Assembly (NCBI RefSeq): GCF_036057275.1
Contig: NZ_CP107945.1
Coordinates: forward strand, 8,122,001 to 8,186,000
Reading direction: 5' to 3'
Origin: Streptomyces sp. NBC_00390
GTDB lineage: Bacteria > Actinomycetota > Actinomycetes > Streptomycetales > Streptomycetaceae
DNA: 64,000 bases
Every line of letters begins with the position of its first letter. Position 1 is the stretch's first letter. A model generated the notes under the pieces. It was not told where the DNA came from, ran no database searches, and was given only the letters and a program-made list of their open reading frames with translations. The position numbers and the translations under genes are program-made. Shown here one piece after another: positions 8,701 to 17,071 of this stretch.

Positions 8701-8945
8701 TCAGCGCGACCACCCCGGGACCACCGGGACGCTCCTGCCCGCCCTCTGCCGGCCGCCGCGGAAGTCCGAGCCGCCGCGCACGGCCGTCGTCGCCCTGGAC
8801 TGCCGGTCGCCCGCGGCCGCGCGCGACGCGAGCCTGACCGTGGTCCTCAGCCGGCGGTATGACGACCTTGACCGCGTCGGTGAAACGCGGAGCTGACGGA
8901 GGGATTGTGTTGCGGGCCCCGGCCCGCAGGTTCATAGTCCGAAAC

Positions 8946-10319
8946 ATGGACGCGCGCGAGGCAGCGCTGCAGCGGGCACACGACCATGCCGTGCGCTGGC
9001 TGGCGAGTCTGTCCGAACGCCCGGTTCCGGCGTGTGCCTCGGTCGAGGATGTCGTGCGCGCGCTCGGCCCCGGCTTGCCGGACGGCCCCAGCTCGCCCGC
9101 GGACGTCGTGGAACTGCTGGCCACCGCCTGCGAGCCGGGTCTCACCGCGTTTCCCGGCGGCCGCTTCTACGGATTCGTGATCGGTGGCAGCCTGCCGGCC
9201 GCACTGGCCGCCGACTGGCTGGTGAGCGCCTGGGACCAGAACTGCGTGATGCGCCGGGTCACACCCGCGCACACCGCGGTCGAGGACATCGCCGGGGCAT
9301 GGCTGCTGGACCTGCTGGGGCTGCCCACGCGGAGCGCCGTCGGCTTCACCACCGGCGCCACGACGGCGAACTTCACCGCTCTCGCCGCCGCCCGTGACAC
9401 GGTCCTGCGACGGGCCGGCTGGAACGCTGCCCGTGACGGGCTCACGGGCGGGCCCCGCGTACGGGTCCTCGCCGGCGAGGGCCGCCACATGGCGATCGAC
9501 CTGGCGCTGCGCTATCTCGGACTCGGCGAGCCCGAACTGGTCGCCGCGGACGATCAATGGCGCATCGACCCCGACGCGCTGCGGCAGGCCCTGACCACCG
9601 CAGACGCACAGCCGACGATCGTGGTTCTCCAGGCGGGAGAGATCCACTCCGGTGCCTTCGACTCGTTCGGCGACACCGTCGAGGCCGTCCACGCGGCCGG
9701 CGCGTGGGTGCATGTCGACGGCGCGTTCGGTCTGTGGGCCGCGGCGTCCCCCGCCTACGCACACCTGACGGAAGGCTGCGGGCAGGCCGACTCCTGGGCC
9801 ACCGACGCCCACAAGACCCTGAACGTCCCCTACGACTGCGGCCTCGTCGTCGTGAGGGATCCTTCGACGGTCCGGGCCTCGATGGGGCAGCGCGGCGACT
9901 ACCTCATCCACGACGAACGGGGCGACTCCTTCGAGAAGGTCCCCGAGCTGTCCCGGCGCGGCCGGGCCTTCACCGTCTGGGCCGCGCTCAGGTCGCTGGG
10001 CCGGTCGGGAGTCGCCGCGCTCGTCGAGCGGCTGTGCCGGCACGCCTCGGCATTCGCCGCCGGCATCGCCGACATCGACGGGGCGAGAGTGCTGAACGAC
10101 GTGATCTTCACCCAGGTCTGTGCCACGTTCGGCGATGACGCGCGCACGGAACAGGTGCTCGCCCGGCTGCTCGACGACGGCACGGCCTGGATCAGCGGCT
10201 CGGTCTGGCACGATCGCCGTGTCATGCGGATCTCGGTCAGCAACTGGTCCACGACCGACGACGACGTGCGTCGCACGCTGGACGCCATCCGCCGTGCCGC
10301 GGCGGCCGCCAGACCGTGA
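8946..10319 (+). CDS. PLP-dependent group II amino acid decarboxylase
   Basis: This 457-residue enzyme belongs to the group II PLP decarboxylases (glutamate, tyrosine, aromatic amino acid decarboxylases). The PLP-binding Lys is about residue 290 in DAHKTLNVPYDCG, preceded by the Asp that holds the pyridine nitrogen in HVDGAFGLWA, and TTGATTANFTAL near 135 holds the phosphate. FYGFVIGGS and the C-terminal RMRISVSNW-type strand are also family features (here RVMRISVSNW). Substrate cannot be told from sequence. The ATG at 8946 is preferred because family homology begins just after it; an in-frame upstream ATG at 8859 is possible. It appears to be monocistronic. Confidence 0.88.
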   Translation: MDAREAALQRAHDHAVRWLASLSERPVPACASVEDVVRALGPGLPDGPSSPADVVELLATACEPGLTAFPGGRFYGFVIGGSLPAALAADWLVSAWDQNCVMRRVTPAHTAVEDIAGAWLLDLLGLPTRSAVGFTTGATTANFTALAAARDTVLRRAGWNAARDGLTGGPRVRVLAGEGRHMAIDLALRYLGLGEPELVAADDQWRIDPDALRQALTTADAQPTIVVLQAGEIHSGAFDSFGDTVEAVHAAGAWVHVDGAFGLWAAASPAYAHLTEGCGQADSWATDAHKTLNVPYDCGLVVVRDPSTVRASMGQRGDYLIHDERGDSFEKVPELSRRGRAFTVWAALRSLGRSGVAALVERLCRHASAFAAGIADIDGARVLNDVIFTQVCATFGDDARTEQVLARLLDDGTAWISGSVWHDRRVMRISVSNWSTTDDDVRRTLDAIRRAAAAARP

Positions 10320-10343
10320 CACGACACGACATGACACGACACG
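10317..10343. repeat. Short direct repeat
   Basis: TGACACGACACG occurs twice (10317-10328 and 10332-10343), starting in the stop codon of the decarboxylase gene. It is probably a slipped-strand product with no evident role. Confidence 0.6.
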
Positions 10344-10399
10344 CTCCGTGACCGACCGCGAGGGGTGCCTCGATGGGTTGTCTGCCCTCCGACGGGTGA

Positions 10400-11527
10400 T
10401 CAGCAGGCCTTCTTCCGGTCGAACCAGATCGTGGCGAACGTCGGCGTGAGCCCTGCCCAGAAGAGAACCTGGGGCAACAGCCGGTCGGTCCAAGGGACTT
10501 GGGCGATCAGCAACGCGCACAGCATGGACCAGGCCGCCTGGACGACCACGAGACGGGCCCACCGACCGCGGCGCATCAGCGACTGAACATTGAGCCGGAC
10601 GCCGGTGCGCCGTCGGCGGTAACGCAGCAGGGCGCCGACGATCCAGATGGCGGTCATCGGCACGAGATACCACAGGCGCTGGCCGAGCGAGAGCGGCAAC
10701 TCCCGCTGTACCTCGCCCTCGACGGCGAACAGGTCCGTCATCGCCCCGGCGAGGCCGAGACAGAGCAGGGCGAGCCAGCGCACGCCGCGCAGCATGCGGT
10801 ACGTGGCCTGGTCGAGGCCACGCTGCATCGAGTCGGAGTCCGGAGCGGCGGCGAGCCCGCCGGCGTACAGGTCGGCGGCCCGGCCGGCCTTGACGCCCGG
10901 CGCGTCGGCAGCCTTCCTGGTCTGAGCAGCCAGAGCCTCCGAGTGGGTGGGGTCGATCCGGAGGATGGCGCGCTCGAGCTGGTCGACAGCCTTGCTGTTG
11001 CCCGAGAAGCCGGCTATCCGCTCGGCCACTTCGTGGGCGTAGACCTCCTCGGGGCCAAGGCGCAGCGCCACCGAGACCAAGTCGGCCGCCTCGCGGGTGA
11101 CGTGTTCGAACTCGTGGTACTCGATCTTCCTGGCGCCGGTCGCCTGGGCGAAACGGACCACCGACATGCGCGTCACGGCGTCCGCGAGCATGGCATATCC
11201 GTACCAGTGGTGGGGGTCGATGCGAACCGCTTCGCGCAGTACGGGCTCAGCTTCGCGCCACGACCTGCTGGGCACCCGGATCAGTCCCTCAGCGCGGAGG
11301 ATGAGTGCGCCGTAGTCCTCCGGCGCGAGTTCGAGCGCCTGGTCGGCAGCCTCCAGTGCCTGCTCGGGCCGTTGCGTGTTCAGATGGCAGTAGCCGACCT
11401 TCACCCAGGCGCGTACGTCGCCGGGGTCTTCGGCGAGGTGCTGCCCCAGGAGCGCCTCGGCCTGGTCATAGCGTTCGAGCTCGATGAGGCCTTGGGCCCG
11501 TTCGACGGTCGGGTGCAGTGTGGTCAC
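10400..11527 (-). CDS. TPR-containing membrane protein
   Basis: The GTG start overlaps the stop of the AAA-ATPase gene by four bases (GTGA), so the two are coupled. The 375-residue protein has TPR repeats in the first 110 residues (LIELERYDQAEALLGQHLAE, NTQRPEQALEAADQALELAP), a helical middle, and four probable membrane helices after residue 250 (WLALLCLGLAGAMTDLF; LWYLVPMTAIWIVGALL; LVVVQAAWSMLCALLIAQV; VLFWAGLTPTFATIWF). This layout suggests a membrane-bound scaffold that recruits the ATPase. No enzymatic motif is visible. The family is common but uncharacterised in actinobacteria as far as I can tell. Confidence 0.8.
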   Translation of the reverse strand: MTTLHPTVERAQGLIELERYDQAEALLGQHLAEDPGDVRAWVKVGYCHLNTQRPEQALEAADQALELAPEDYGALILRAEGLIRVPSRSWREAEPVLREAVRIDPHHWYGYAMLADAVTRMSVVRFAQATGARKIEYHEFEHVTREAADLVSVALRLGPEEVYAHEVAERIAGFSGNSKAVDQLERAILRIDPTHSEALAAQTRKAADAPGVKAGRAADLYAGGLAAAPDSDSMQRGLDQATYRMLRGVRWLALLCLGLAGAMTDLFAVEGEVQRELPLSLGQRLWYLVPMTAIWIVGALLRYRRRRTGVRLNVQSLMRRGRWARLVVVQAAWSMLCALLIAQVPWTDRLLPQVLFWAGLTPTFATIWFDRKKAC

Positions 11528-12837
11528 AGCTTCCGCTTCTTCTTGAGATAGGCCACCAGGTCGTCGTACATCCCGCCCTCGTTCGCGTACATCGCCACGT
11601 TGCGGGCGGCCGCGAACCACGGCTCGGTCGAGGGCACGATCTGCCTTGCCGCGGCCAGCAGGTCCGGCATGCCGATCAAGCGCACCGTTCCGGTGCGGGC
11701 CGAATCGAGCAGCGCGTACTCGGCCGCGGCCTCGCACAAATGGGCCAGATCCGCGCCGGACAGGCCGTCGGTGGCCTTGACCAGCTTGCTCAAGTCGACG
11801 TTCTCGATGGGCCTGTCGCGCAGGTGATAGCGGAGGATCGCCTCCCGCGCCGGGCCGTCGGGCGGCAGCACCAGCAAGGTCCGGTCCAGTCGGCCGGGGC
11901 GACGCAGAGCGATGTCCACATCCCAGGGCACGTTGGTCGCGGCAAGTACGAACACGCCTTCGTTCGCTCCGGCGTCGATGCCGTCCAGCTCGGTCAGCAG
12001 TTGATTGACGGTGTTGCGCATGGGGCTGCTCTGCGTGCGGCTGCGCTTGCCGCCGAGCGCGTCCAGCTCATCCAGGAACACCACGCACGGCGCCTGGCGG
12101 CGGGCGGTCTGAAAGACCTCGTGCATGTTGCGCTCGGAGTTGCCGATCCACATGTCGAGCACGTCGTTGACCGACACGGACAGGAAACTCGCCCCGAGCT
12201 CACCGGCGACGGCCCGCGCGATGAAGGTCTTGCCGCAGCCAGGCGGCCCGTACATCAGAAGACCGCCGCGCAGACTCTTGCCGTACAGGCGCCGCAGCTC
12301 CGGGTTGCGCAACGGTGCCAGGAATGCGGCCTCCAGGCGCTCCTTGACCTCCTGCATACCGCCCACATCGACGAGGCGGACGGTCCCGGGCAGCTCCACG
12401 TCCCAGGCTGCGGCATCCCCCGGATCGGCCTTGCCGTCCACGGTGAGCGGCGCCTCGGTGAACCGGGGCGGCACGACATCGCCGACCTGGTCCTGGGCTG
12501 CCGTCCAGTCGAAGCCCACGGTGGATTGCGGGGCGGGTGCCGGAGGCTGCTCGGGCGCCGGGGCTTGCGGCGGGGCGGTGGGGGAGGCCGGGGGAGGTGC
12601 GGCAGCCGTGGCGTCATCGGGCCCGGGCGCAGGGGCGCCCATGGCCCGGGCCATCAGCTCGCGCGCCTGAACATCACCGGGCGCGCGCTGCAGTGTCACG
12701 GCAACTTCCGCCACTGCGGCGTCGGTGTGCCCCGCATCCAGCAGCAGCTCCGCCAGGTGCAGCCGCAGGGGCACATCGTCGGGCGCGGCCGCCACGGCCG
12801 TACGCAAACTCTGTATCAGTGGAGATTCCGCCAGCAT
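11524..12837 (-). CDS. AAA+ ATPase, CDC48/FtsH-like module
   Basis: The 437-residue protein begins with a short helical TPR-like segment (1-65), then a Pro/Ala linker, then one AAA+ module: Walker A GPPGCGKT at 197-204, Walker B VVFLDELD near 252-259, sensor 1 in LAATN, and arginine finger/second region of homology in RRPGRLDRT. The lid domain with LSGADLAHLCEAAAEYALL follows. Such single-ring AAA+ proteins use ATP to unfold or remodel proteins. No protease domain or membrane anchor is present; the anchor may be supplied by the overlapping downstream TPR membrane protein. ATG at 12837 is used; an in-frame GTG nine bases upstream is an alternative. Confidence 0.9.
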   Translation of the reverse strand: MLAESPLIQSLRTAVAAAPDDVPLRLHLAELLLDAGHTDAAVAEVAVTLQRAPGDVQARELMARAMGAPAPGPDDATAAAPPPASPTAPPQAPAPEQPPAPAPQSTVGFDWTAAQDQVGDVVPPRFTEAPLTVDGKADPGDAAAWDVELPGTVRLVDVGGMQEVKERLEAAFLAPLRNPELRRLYGKSLRGGLLMYGPPGCGKTFIARAVAGELGASFLSVSVNDVLDMWIGNSERNMHEVFQTARRQAPCVVFLDELDALGGKRSRTQSSPMRNTVNQLLTELDGIDAGANEGVFVLAATNVPWDVDIALRRPGRLDRTLLVLPPDGPAREAILRYHLRDRPIENVDLSKLVKATDGLSGADLAHLCEAAAEYALLDSARTGTVRLIGMPDLLAAARQIVPSTEPWFAAARNVAMYANEGGMYDDLVAYLKKKRKL

Positions 12838-13142
12838 GGCCCACACTCTACGTATGCGACACGTGGGACCTTCAGGTGCCCATGTGCCCCGACACATGGC
12901 CTGTCTTGAGGAGGCCGACGGCCCACGGCTGTGCGGGTGGGCCACCGCTGTCGCCGGTCCGGTCCGGAAGCCAACGACCGCCCCCCTCCGACGTGTTCGC
13001 CGCCCAGCTCATGGGATGCGCCCGCACCTGCAGCGCATCACGCGTCCGCTGGGGAGGCAGATCCCGCAGGACGCGGCCCAGGGCGTCCATCGAAAGCGCC
13101 GGGTGAGGCCGGTGTTGTGCCTCAGCGGTACGCCGCGGCCGA
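12838..13142. other. 305-bp intergenic region
   Basis: Lies between the start of the ATPase gene and the stop of the acetyltransferase gene. I see no gene or clear hairpin. Confidence 0.45.
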
Positions 13143-13745
13143 TCAGTCAGTAGCGGGCCGCCGGTGCGCGAGGCGAGCGATGAGGGACCTCCTCGTGTTC
13201 GGCCAGTCAGAGCCGGTGATGCTGTAGAGCGCGGAGTCACGGATCCATCCGTCTCGCATGACCATGTGCTGGCGCAGGATCCCCTCATGTGTTGCACCGA
13301 GGCGGGTGATCGCCGTCCGTGACGTGCCGTTACGGACGTCGGTGAGAAACTCGACCCGGTTCATGCCGAGCGCCTCGAAGGCGTGGGTGAGCATCAGCAG
13401 CTTGGCCTCGGTGTTGACGGCCGTACGCTGCCAGGACCGGCCGAGGAAGGTGAAGCCGATCTCCAGCCTGCGATGCGGCAGGTTGACCGCCATGAACCGG
13501 GTCGATCCGGCAATGCGCCCGGTGGCCAGGTCGATGGTGGCGTACCCCAGCTGGCTCCCGGCGGCGTGAGCGGCGAGCGCATCGTCGATGAATGCGCTCA
13601 CATCGCGGGGGTGGGGGACAAGTGTCACCTGCAGGTTCCACAGCTCGCCGTCCTGGATTGCCTCGCACAGGCCGTCGTGGTGCCCATGGGTGAGCGGTTC
13701 AAGCCGCACATGTGCACCGACCAGTGGCACCGCTTCCAACTGCAC
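13143..13745 (-). CDS. GNAT acetyltransferase, RimJ/RimL type
   Basis: The 200-residue protein shows the RimJ/RimL-like pattern: RLEPLTHGHHDGL at the N-terminus, the beta-strand RRLEIGFTFLGRSWQ, the acetyl-CoA-binding segment TAVNTEAKLLMLTHAFEALG, then RVEFLTDVRNGTSRTAITRLG and a final YSITGSDWP. It would transfer an acetyl group from acetyl-CoA to an amine; the substrate is unknown. The GTG at 13745 is chosen because AAGGG lies eight bases upstream; a GTG nine bases further up and longer frames are possible. It is a clear paralogue of the acetyltransferase at 35940-36536. Confidence 0.87.
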   Translation of the reverse strand: MQLEAVPLVGAHVRLEPLTHGHHDGLCEAIQDGELWNLQVTLVPHPRDVSAFIDDALAAHAAGSQLGYATIDLATGRIAGSTRFMAVNLPHRRLEIGFTFLGRSWQRTAVNTEAKLLMLTHAFEALGMNRVEFLTDVRNGTSRTAITRLGATHEGILRQHMVMRDGWIRDSALYSITGSDWPNTRRSLIARLAHRRPATD

Positions 13746-13853
13746 GGCCTGCACCCTTGTACTCGTCCCATGCTGGACGGACGCTGCCGGCGTCCGTCGG
13801 CGTACTTCCTGACCCACGTATCCGCCTCGCCTGGTGCCGGCATTCTGCAACGA

Positions 13854-14813
13854 TCAGCAAGAGTGTGTACTGGCCGTCAGATCGCAGGGGTCCGTATTCG
13901 CACCGCACAGGATCACTGCCACTCGCTCGCCGGGTTCAGGCCGGTACACGCCGGACGTGAGGGCGGCCAACGCTGTGGCCGCCCCGTGCTCCACCGCGAT
14001 CCGGCGGTGGTCCCACAGCGCCTGACGGGCCGATGTGATCGCGTCGTCGGCCACCACCACGGACCGTACGCCGTCCTTTCGGGCCCATTCCAGCGCCATC
14101 TCGGATGTGCGGCGCGCCCCGAGAGAGTCCGCCGCGACGGACTCGACCGCCACATCGACCACCTCGCCGGCGTCCAGGGCAGATCGCAGGGCGCAGCAGC
14201 CTTGCGGTTCCACGGCCACCACCCCCACGCCGTGCTCGAGGGCCGACACGGCGACCCCCGTGAACAGCCCGCCGCCCCCGACCGCGAGCACAACGGTGTC
14301 GAGGCCGGGCCGGGCCTGGACGATCTCTTCCATCACCGTTCCGGCACCGGCTGCGATCAGTGGGTGGTCGTACGCATGTGACTGCAGGGCTCCGGTTTCT
14401 GCGGTGAACTTCTGTGAGGCGGTCAGCGCGTCGGCATACTCCGCGCCGATCTTCCGGACCGAAGCGCCCAGTTGCTCGAGTTTGCCGACCTTCACCGCGG
14501 GTGCCGTCACCGGCACGAACACGGTGGCCGTTACCGAGTGCTGCGCTGCAGCCCAGGCACAGGCGAGCCCGGCATTGCCCCCGGAAGCAATGGCCACGCC
14601 CGCGTCCGGCATGAGGCTCGCGTCGATGTACCTGCTGAGAAAGTTGATGGCGCCGCGCGCCTTGAACGAGCCGGTGTGCTGCATGAACTCCAGTGCCAGC
14701 CACCCCTCGGCCCCGCCGAGCGCCCCTGGATCCATGGGAGTCAGCACGACAGGCCGTGTGCGCCCGGCGATGCGGTCGGCTGCGGCTCGTACGTCGTCGA
14801 AGGCAATGGTCAC
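13854..14813 (-). CDS. Serine/threonine dehydratase (PLP fold II)
   Basis: This 319-residue enzyme has the fold-type II PLP signature: SFKARGA at about 48-54 with the Schiff-base Lys, the cofactor-contact loop SGGNAGLA near 77-84, and the phosphate-binding GGGGLFTG near 178-185. These features match the serine/threonine dehydratase family that deaminates Ser or Thr to 2-oxoacids. There is no C-terminal ACT domain, as in catabolic or small biosynthetic types. It may equally be a serine racemase or hydroxyaspartate dehydratase, which share the scaffold. It follows the acetyltransferase on the same strand (108-bp gap) and is probably transcribed first. Confidence 0.88.
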   Translation of the reverse strand: MTIAFDDVRAAADRIAGRTRPVVLTPMDPGALGGAEGWLALEFMQHTGSFKARGAINFLSRYIDASLMPDAGVAIASGGNAGLACAWAAAQHSVTATVFVPVTAPAVKVGKLEQLGASVRKIGAEYADALTASQKFTAETGALQSHAYDHPLIAAGAGTVMEEIVQARPGLDTVVLAVGGGGLFTGVAVSALEHGVGVVAVEPQGCCALRSALDAGEVVDVAVESVAADSLGARRTSEMALEWARKDGVRSVVVADDAITSARQALWDHRRIAVEHGAATALAALTSGVYRPEPGERVAVILCGANTDPCDLTASTHSC

Positions 14814-15185
14814 GAGAGTCTCCAGGCATGAGCAGACACGAGCCGTGCGGTGGTATGCGGTTCACTGATGCGCCGATTGTCCCCGCGCCCGTCGTCCTCC
14901 GCCCTCCCTTTTCTGGGCAGAGGTTGGGCTCGTTCTGTCTTGCAGCCTCCGCACAAGCTGCGCGGACCCTCCCCCTCACCCTCGACGCGGAACGGATGGG
15001 GGGAGGAGACCACACGTCTCCTTCCCGCCGTCTCTGCACCAGGACGCGCGCCGAGACGTCATGATGGCCCGATGGGAGACGGGAACGCGTTGCCGACCGT
15101 CGGGGGAGACATGCGGTTCGACGAACAGCATGCCCAGGACACCCGCAGGCGGTTCTCCCTCCAACAGCCAGGTGCTCCTGGAGTG
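14814..15185. other. 372-bp intergenic region
   Basis: Lies between the dehydratase start and the end of the exported-protein operon. No gene is recognised. Confidence 0.45.
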
Positions 15186-15569
15186 CTAACAGCCCATGGC
15201 CCATGTATGGGAGTCGCCACGGTCGTTGGCGGTGGCGTTGTAGCGGACTTCGTCGCCGGGGCGGAGGCAGATCGTCATGTCGCCGCCGGTGGACGGGAAC
15301 TGGACGGCGTCCTCGTAGACCTTGACGTGGTCCTTGATACCGGGGCCGGAGATTCCGTGGTTCGCCCAGGAGGAGTCCTGGTCGGCGATCCAGCTTTCCC
15401 ACCATTCGTCGTCGCCCGAGGCATTCATGCGCTGTCCGCCGAAGTCGGCATCGGTCCAGACACAGAAGTTGCCGCTCGGACAGTTCGCGGCGGACGCGGG
15501 TGCGGCGGTGGCCAGGCTCGCGCCGGTGGCGAGCAGGGCGGCGGCGAGCAGGGCTACGGGTTGCTTCAC
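15186..15569 (-). CDS. Secreted I36-family (peptidase inhibitor-like) protein
   Basis: The 127-residue protein has a Sec signal peptide with an APASA cleavage site near residue 28. The mature part, beginning NCPSGNFCVWTDADFGGQRM, fits the peptidase inhibitor I36 / SMI-like family, a beta-gamma-crystallin-like fold: Cys pair at the N-terminus, Trp-rich DEWWESW, SWANHG and closing Cys residues. Family members include a metalloprotease inhibitor, but most are uncharacterised small secreted proteins. The GTG start is preceded by AGGAAAGG and overlaps the stop of the upstream lipoprotein gene (GTGA). It is last in a three-gene operon. Confidence 0.85.
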   Translation of the reverse strand: MKQPVALLAAALLATGASLATAAPASAANCPSGNFCVWTDADFGGQRMNASGDDEWWESWIADQDSSWANHGISGPGIKDHVKVYEDAVQFPSTGGDMTICLRPGDEVRYNATANDRGDSHTWAMGC

Positions 15570-16114
15570 GACGGGTGCCTTTCCTTGCGTACTGCGGTGA
15601 TTTCGTTGTGCCCCGCGGACAGCTCGGCGTGTGCAGCGGTGAGCAGCGCCCTCGCCTCGGCGAGTGCGTGTGAGCGCAGCTCCCGGTAGGCGGCGCGGTC
15701 GCGCGACGGGGCCTTCGTCTTGAGGTTGTTGACGGTCGTGACGGTCTGGAACCAGCGACGCTGGTCGCCGTAGAGACGGCGCTCCGCGGCCGCGAGGCAG
15801 CCGTCGGTGTGGTGGCCGATGACGTGCCCGCTGGGCAGCGTCAGCGTGAGCTCGGCCGGAGAGGTGCCGAACAGCGCGCGGTCGACGCGGCGGGCCTCGG
15901 CGGCGCCGGCAGGCGGGTGGCCGGGGTGCGGAGGGGTGAGCCCCTGGCGGGTCAGACAGCGGTCGGTGAGCAGGCGTTGGGCAGCCTTCAGCGTGTCGTC
16001 CGGGCCGAGTGAGAGGGCCGGTTCGCGCGGTGTGCCACAACCGGTCAGGCCAGTGATCGCCGGCAACAGGACTGCGGTGAACACGGCGGCGCGTGTGCGC
16101 CCCGTGGTCCTCAC
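15566..16114 (-). CDS. Putative lipoprotein
   Basis: The 182-residue protein starts at a GTG that overlaps the upstream stop by four bases. It has a twin-basic N-terminus, a hydrophobic stretch and a lipobox L23-T24-G25-C26, so it should be lipidated at Cys26 and held on the outer face of the membrane. The mature part has a segment LTLTLPSGHVIGHHTDGCLAAAE and a long charged helix (about 115-180). I do not recognise a domain. Its place between two I36-like secreted proteins, with coupling on both sides, suggests that the three act together at the cell surface. Confidence 0.75.
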   Translation of the reverse strand: MRTTGRTRAAVFTAVLLPAITGLTGCGTPREPALSLGPDDTLKAAQRLLTDRCLTRQGLTPPHPGHPPAGAAEARRVDRALFGTSPAELTLTLPSGHVIGHHTDGCLAAAERRLYGDQRRWFQTVTTVNNLKTKAPSRDRAAYRELRSHALAEARALLTAAHAELSAGHNEITAVRKERHPS

Positions 16115-16488
16115 CCCGGCTCGCAGTCGGCGTGCGGCGTCGTGTCGACCGCGTCGAGCTTGTTCCACCACTCCCAGTTCTCGGCGTAGTCGCCGCCCCG
16201 GAGCGTGCGCTGCAGGCAGGGTCCCTGGTTGGGGAAGTGGAGGGCGTACACGTTCTTGTCGACCTGCGAGCTGAACGACCTGGCGTGCCGGCGCACATGG
16301 TCGGCGGGCACGGCGAATCCGCCGGCCGCGGGGTTGTAGCACCAGCCGCCTCCCGGGCCCGTCTCTCCTGGCTCGGGCCAGAAGCAGACGTGTCCGGGCA
16401 GTGCTGAGGCCGGGGGAGCGAGCGGGGGCAGTGCGGTCAGCGCGAGCGTCGCGAGGATGCCGGCGTAGGCGAGGGCGGAGCGTCTCAA
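16111..16488 (-). CDS. Small secreted protein, I36-like
   Basis: The 125-residue protein starts at TTG with AGAGG five bases upstream; no better start exists in frame. It has a signal peptide ending near PASA (about residue 29). The mature part has CFWPEPGETGPGGGWCYNP, then HARSFSSQVDKNVYALHF and ENWEWWNKLDAVD, resembling I36-family proteins and the third gene of this operon in Cys/Trp placement. Function is unknown; an inhibitor or cell-wall-surface role is inferred from the family. It is the first gene of the operon. Confidence 0.7.
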   Translation of the reverse strand: MRRSALAYAGILATLALTALPPLAPPASALPGHVCFWPEPGETGPGGGWCYNPAAGGFAVPADHVRRHARSFSSQVDKNVYALHFPNQGPCLQRTLRGGDYAENWEWWNKLDAVDTTPHADCEPG

Positions 16489-17071
16489 TTCAACCTCTGG
16501 GGAAGGCGGTTACAGGGTGCACGCGCTGCCTTCCCCGGCGTTGTCGCAGGTAAGCGCAGTGAGCGCGTGCGTCACCCGTCGTGGTGGGTAGTCGTACTGC
16601 AGCCGCCGTCCCCACGACGCCACGGCCTCGCAAAGGGCCCGTCACGCAGGCTCGCGCACTTGGCCGATCGGCCAAGTGCGGCAAGGAGCGGCAGAATCCC
16701 GGGGCTCGCACCGCACGTGAGCACACACGGTGCGGCATGCCCAAGGCCGCCTGCGCCTATCGCTGGTGCCGGCGATCCGGCACGCACATCCGTCCCAGGT
16801 GCCTTCCCCCGTGGCGATCGGCACGAGCTGCGACGCGCAGCGGTAGGACCTTGCGCCAAGGGGCGGCGTCGTGGTCGCGCGAGCGGAGGGCGGAGGCGTA
16901 CAACCGTTTGGCCTTGCCACGGGTCTTGTCGTCTGCGGATTCGTCAGGGATCCCGTTCACCGGCTGGCCGCAACGAGGAGGGTGTGCCGTGTCGCAGCGC
17001 CGACGACGCACCCTCTCACGTGCACCGTCGGGCCGGTGCACGCATGTGCAGCACACAGCAGCTGGAGTGGC
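16489..17071. other. Divergent intergenic region with palindromes
   Basis: 583 bp between the divergent exported-protein operon and the FG-GAP gene. It carries a 26-bp perfect palindrome (listed separately) and a looser inverted repeat, CGTCGTGG near 16578 and CCACGACG near 16612. Open frames crossing it are not convincing. Confidence 0.5.
16655..16680. promoter_or_regulatory. 26-bp perfect palindrome
   Basis: CGCACTTGGCC (16655-16665) pairs perfectly with GGCCAAGTGCG (16670-16680) around a GATC centre. It lies in the divergent promoter region, about 170 bp before the exported-protein operon and 390 bp before the FG-GAP gene. A repressor site or a stem-loop are both possible. Confidence 0.65.

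Noticed and set aside
10317..10343. Short direct repeats as a possible CRISPR or attachment site
   Set aside because: Only two copies, three bases apart, starting inside a stop codon.
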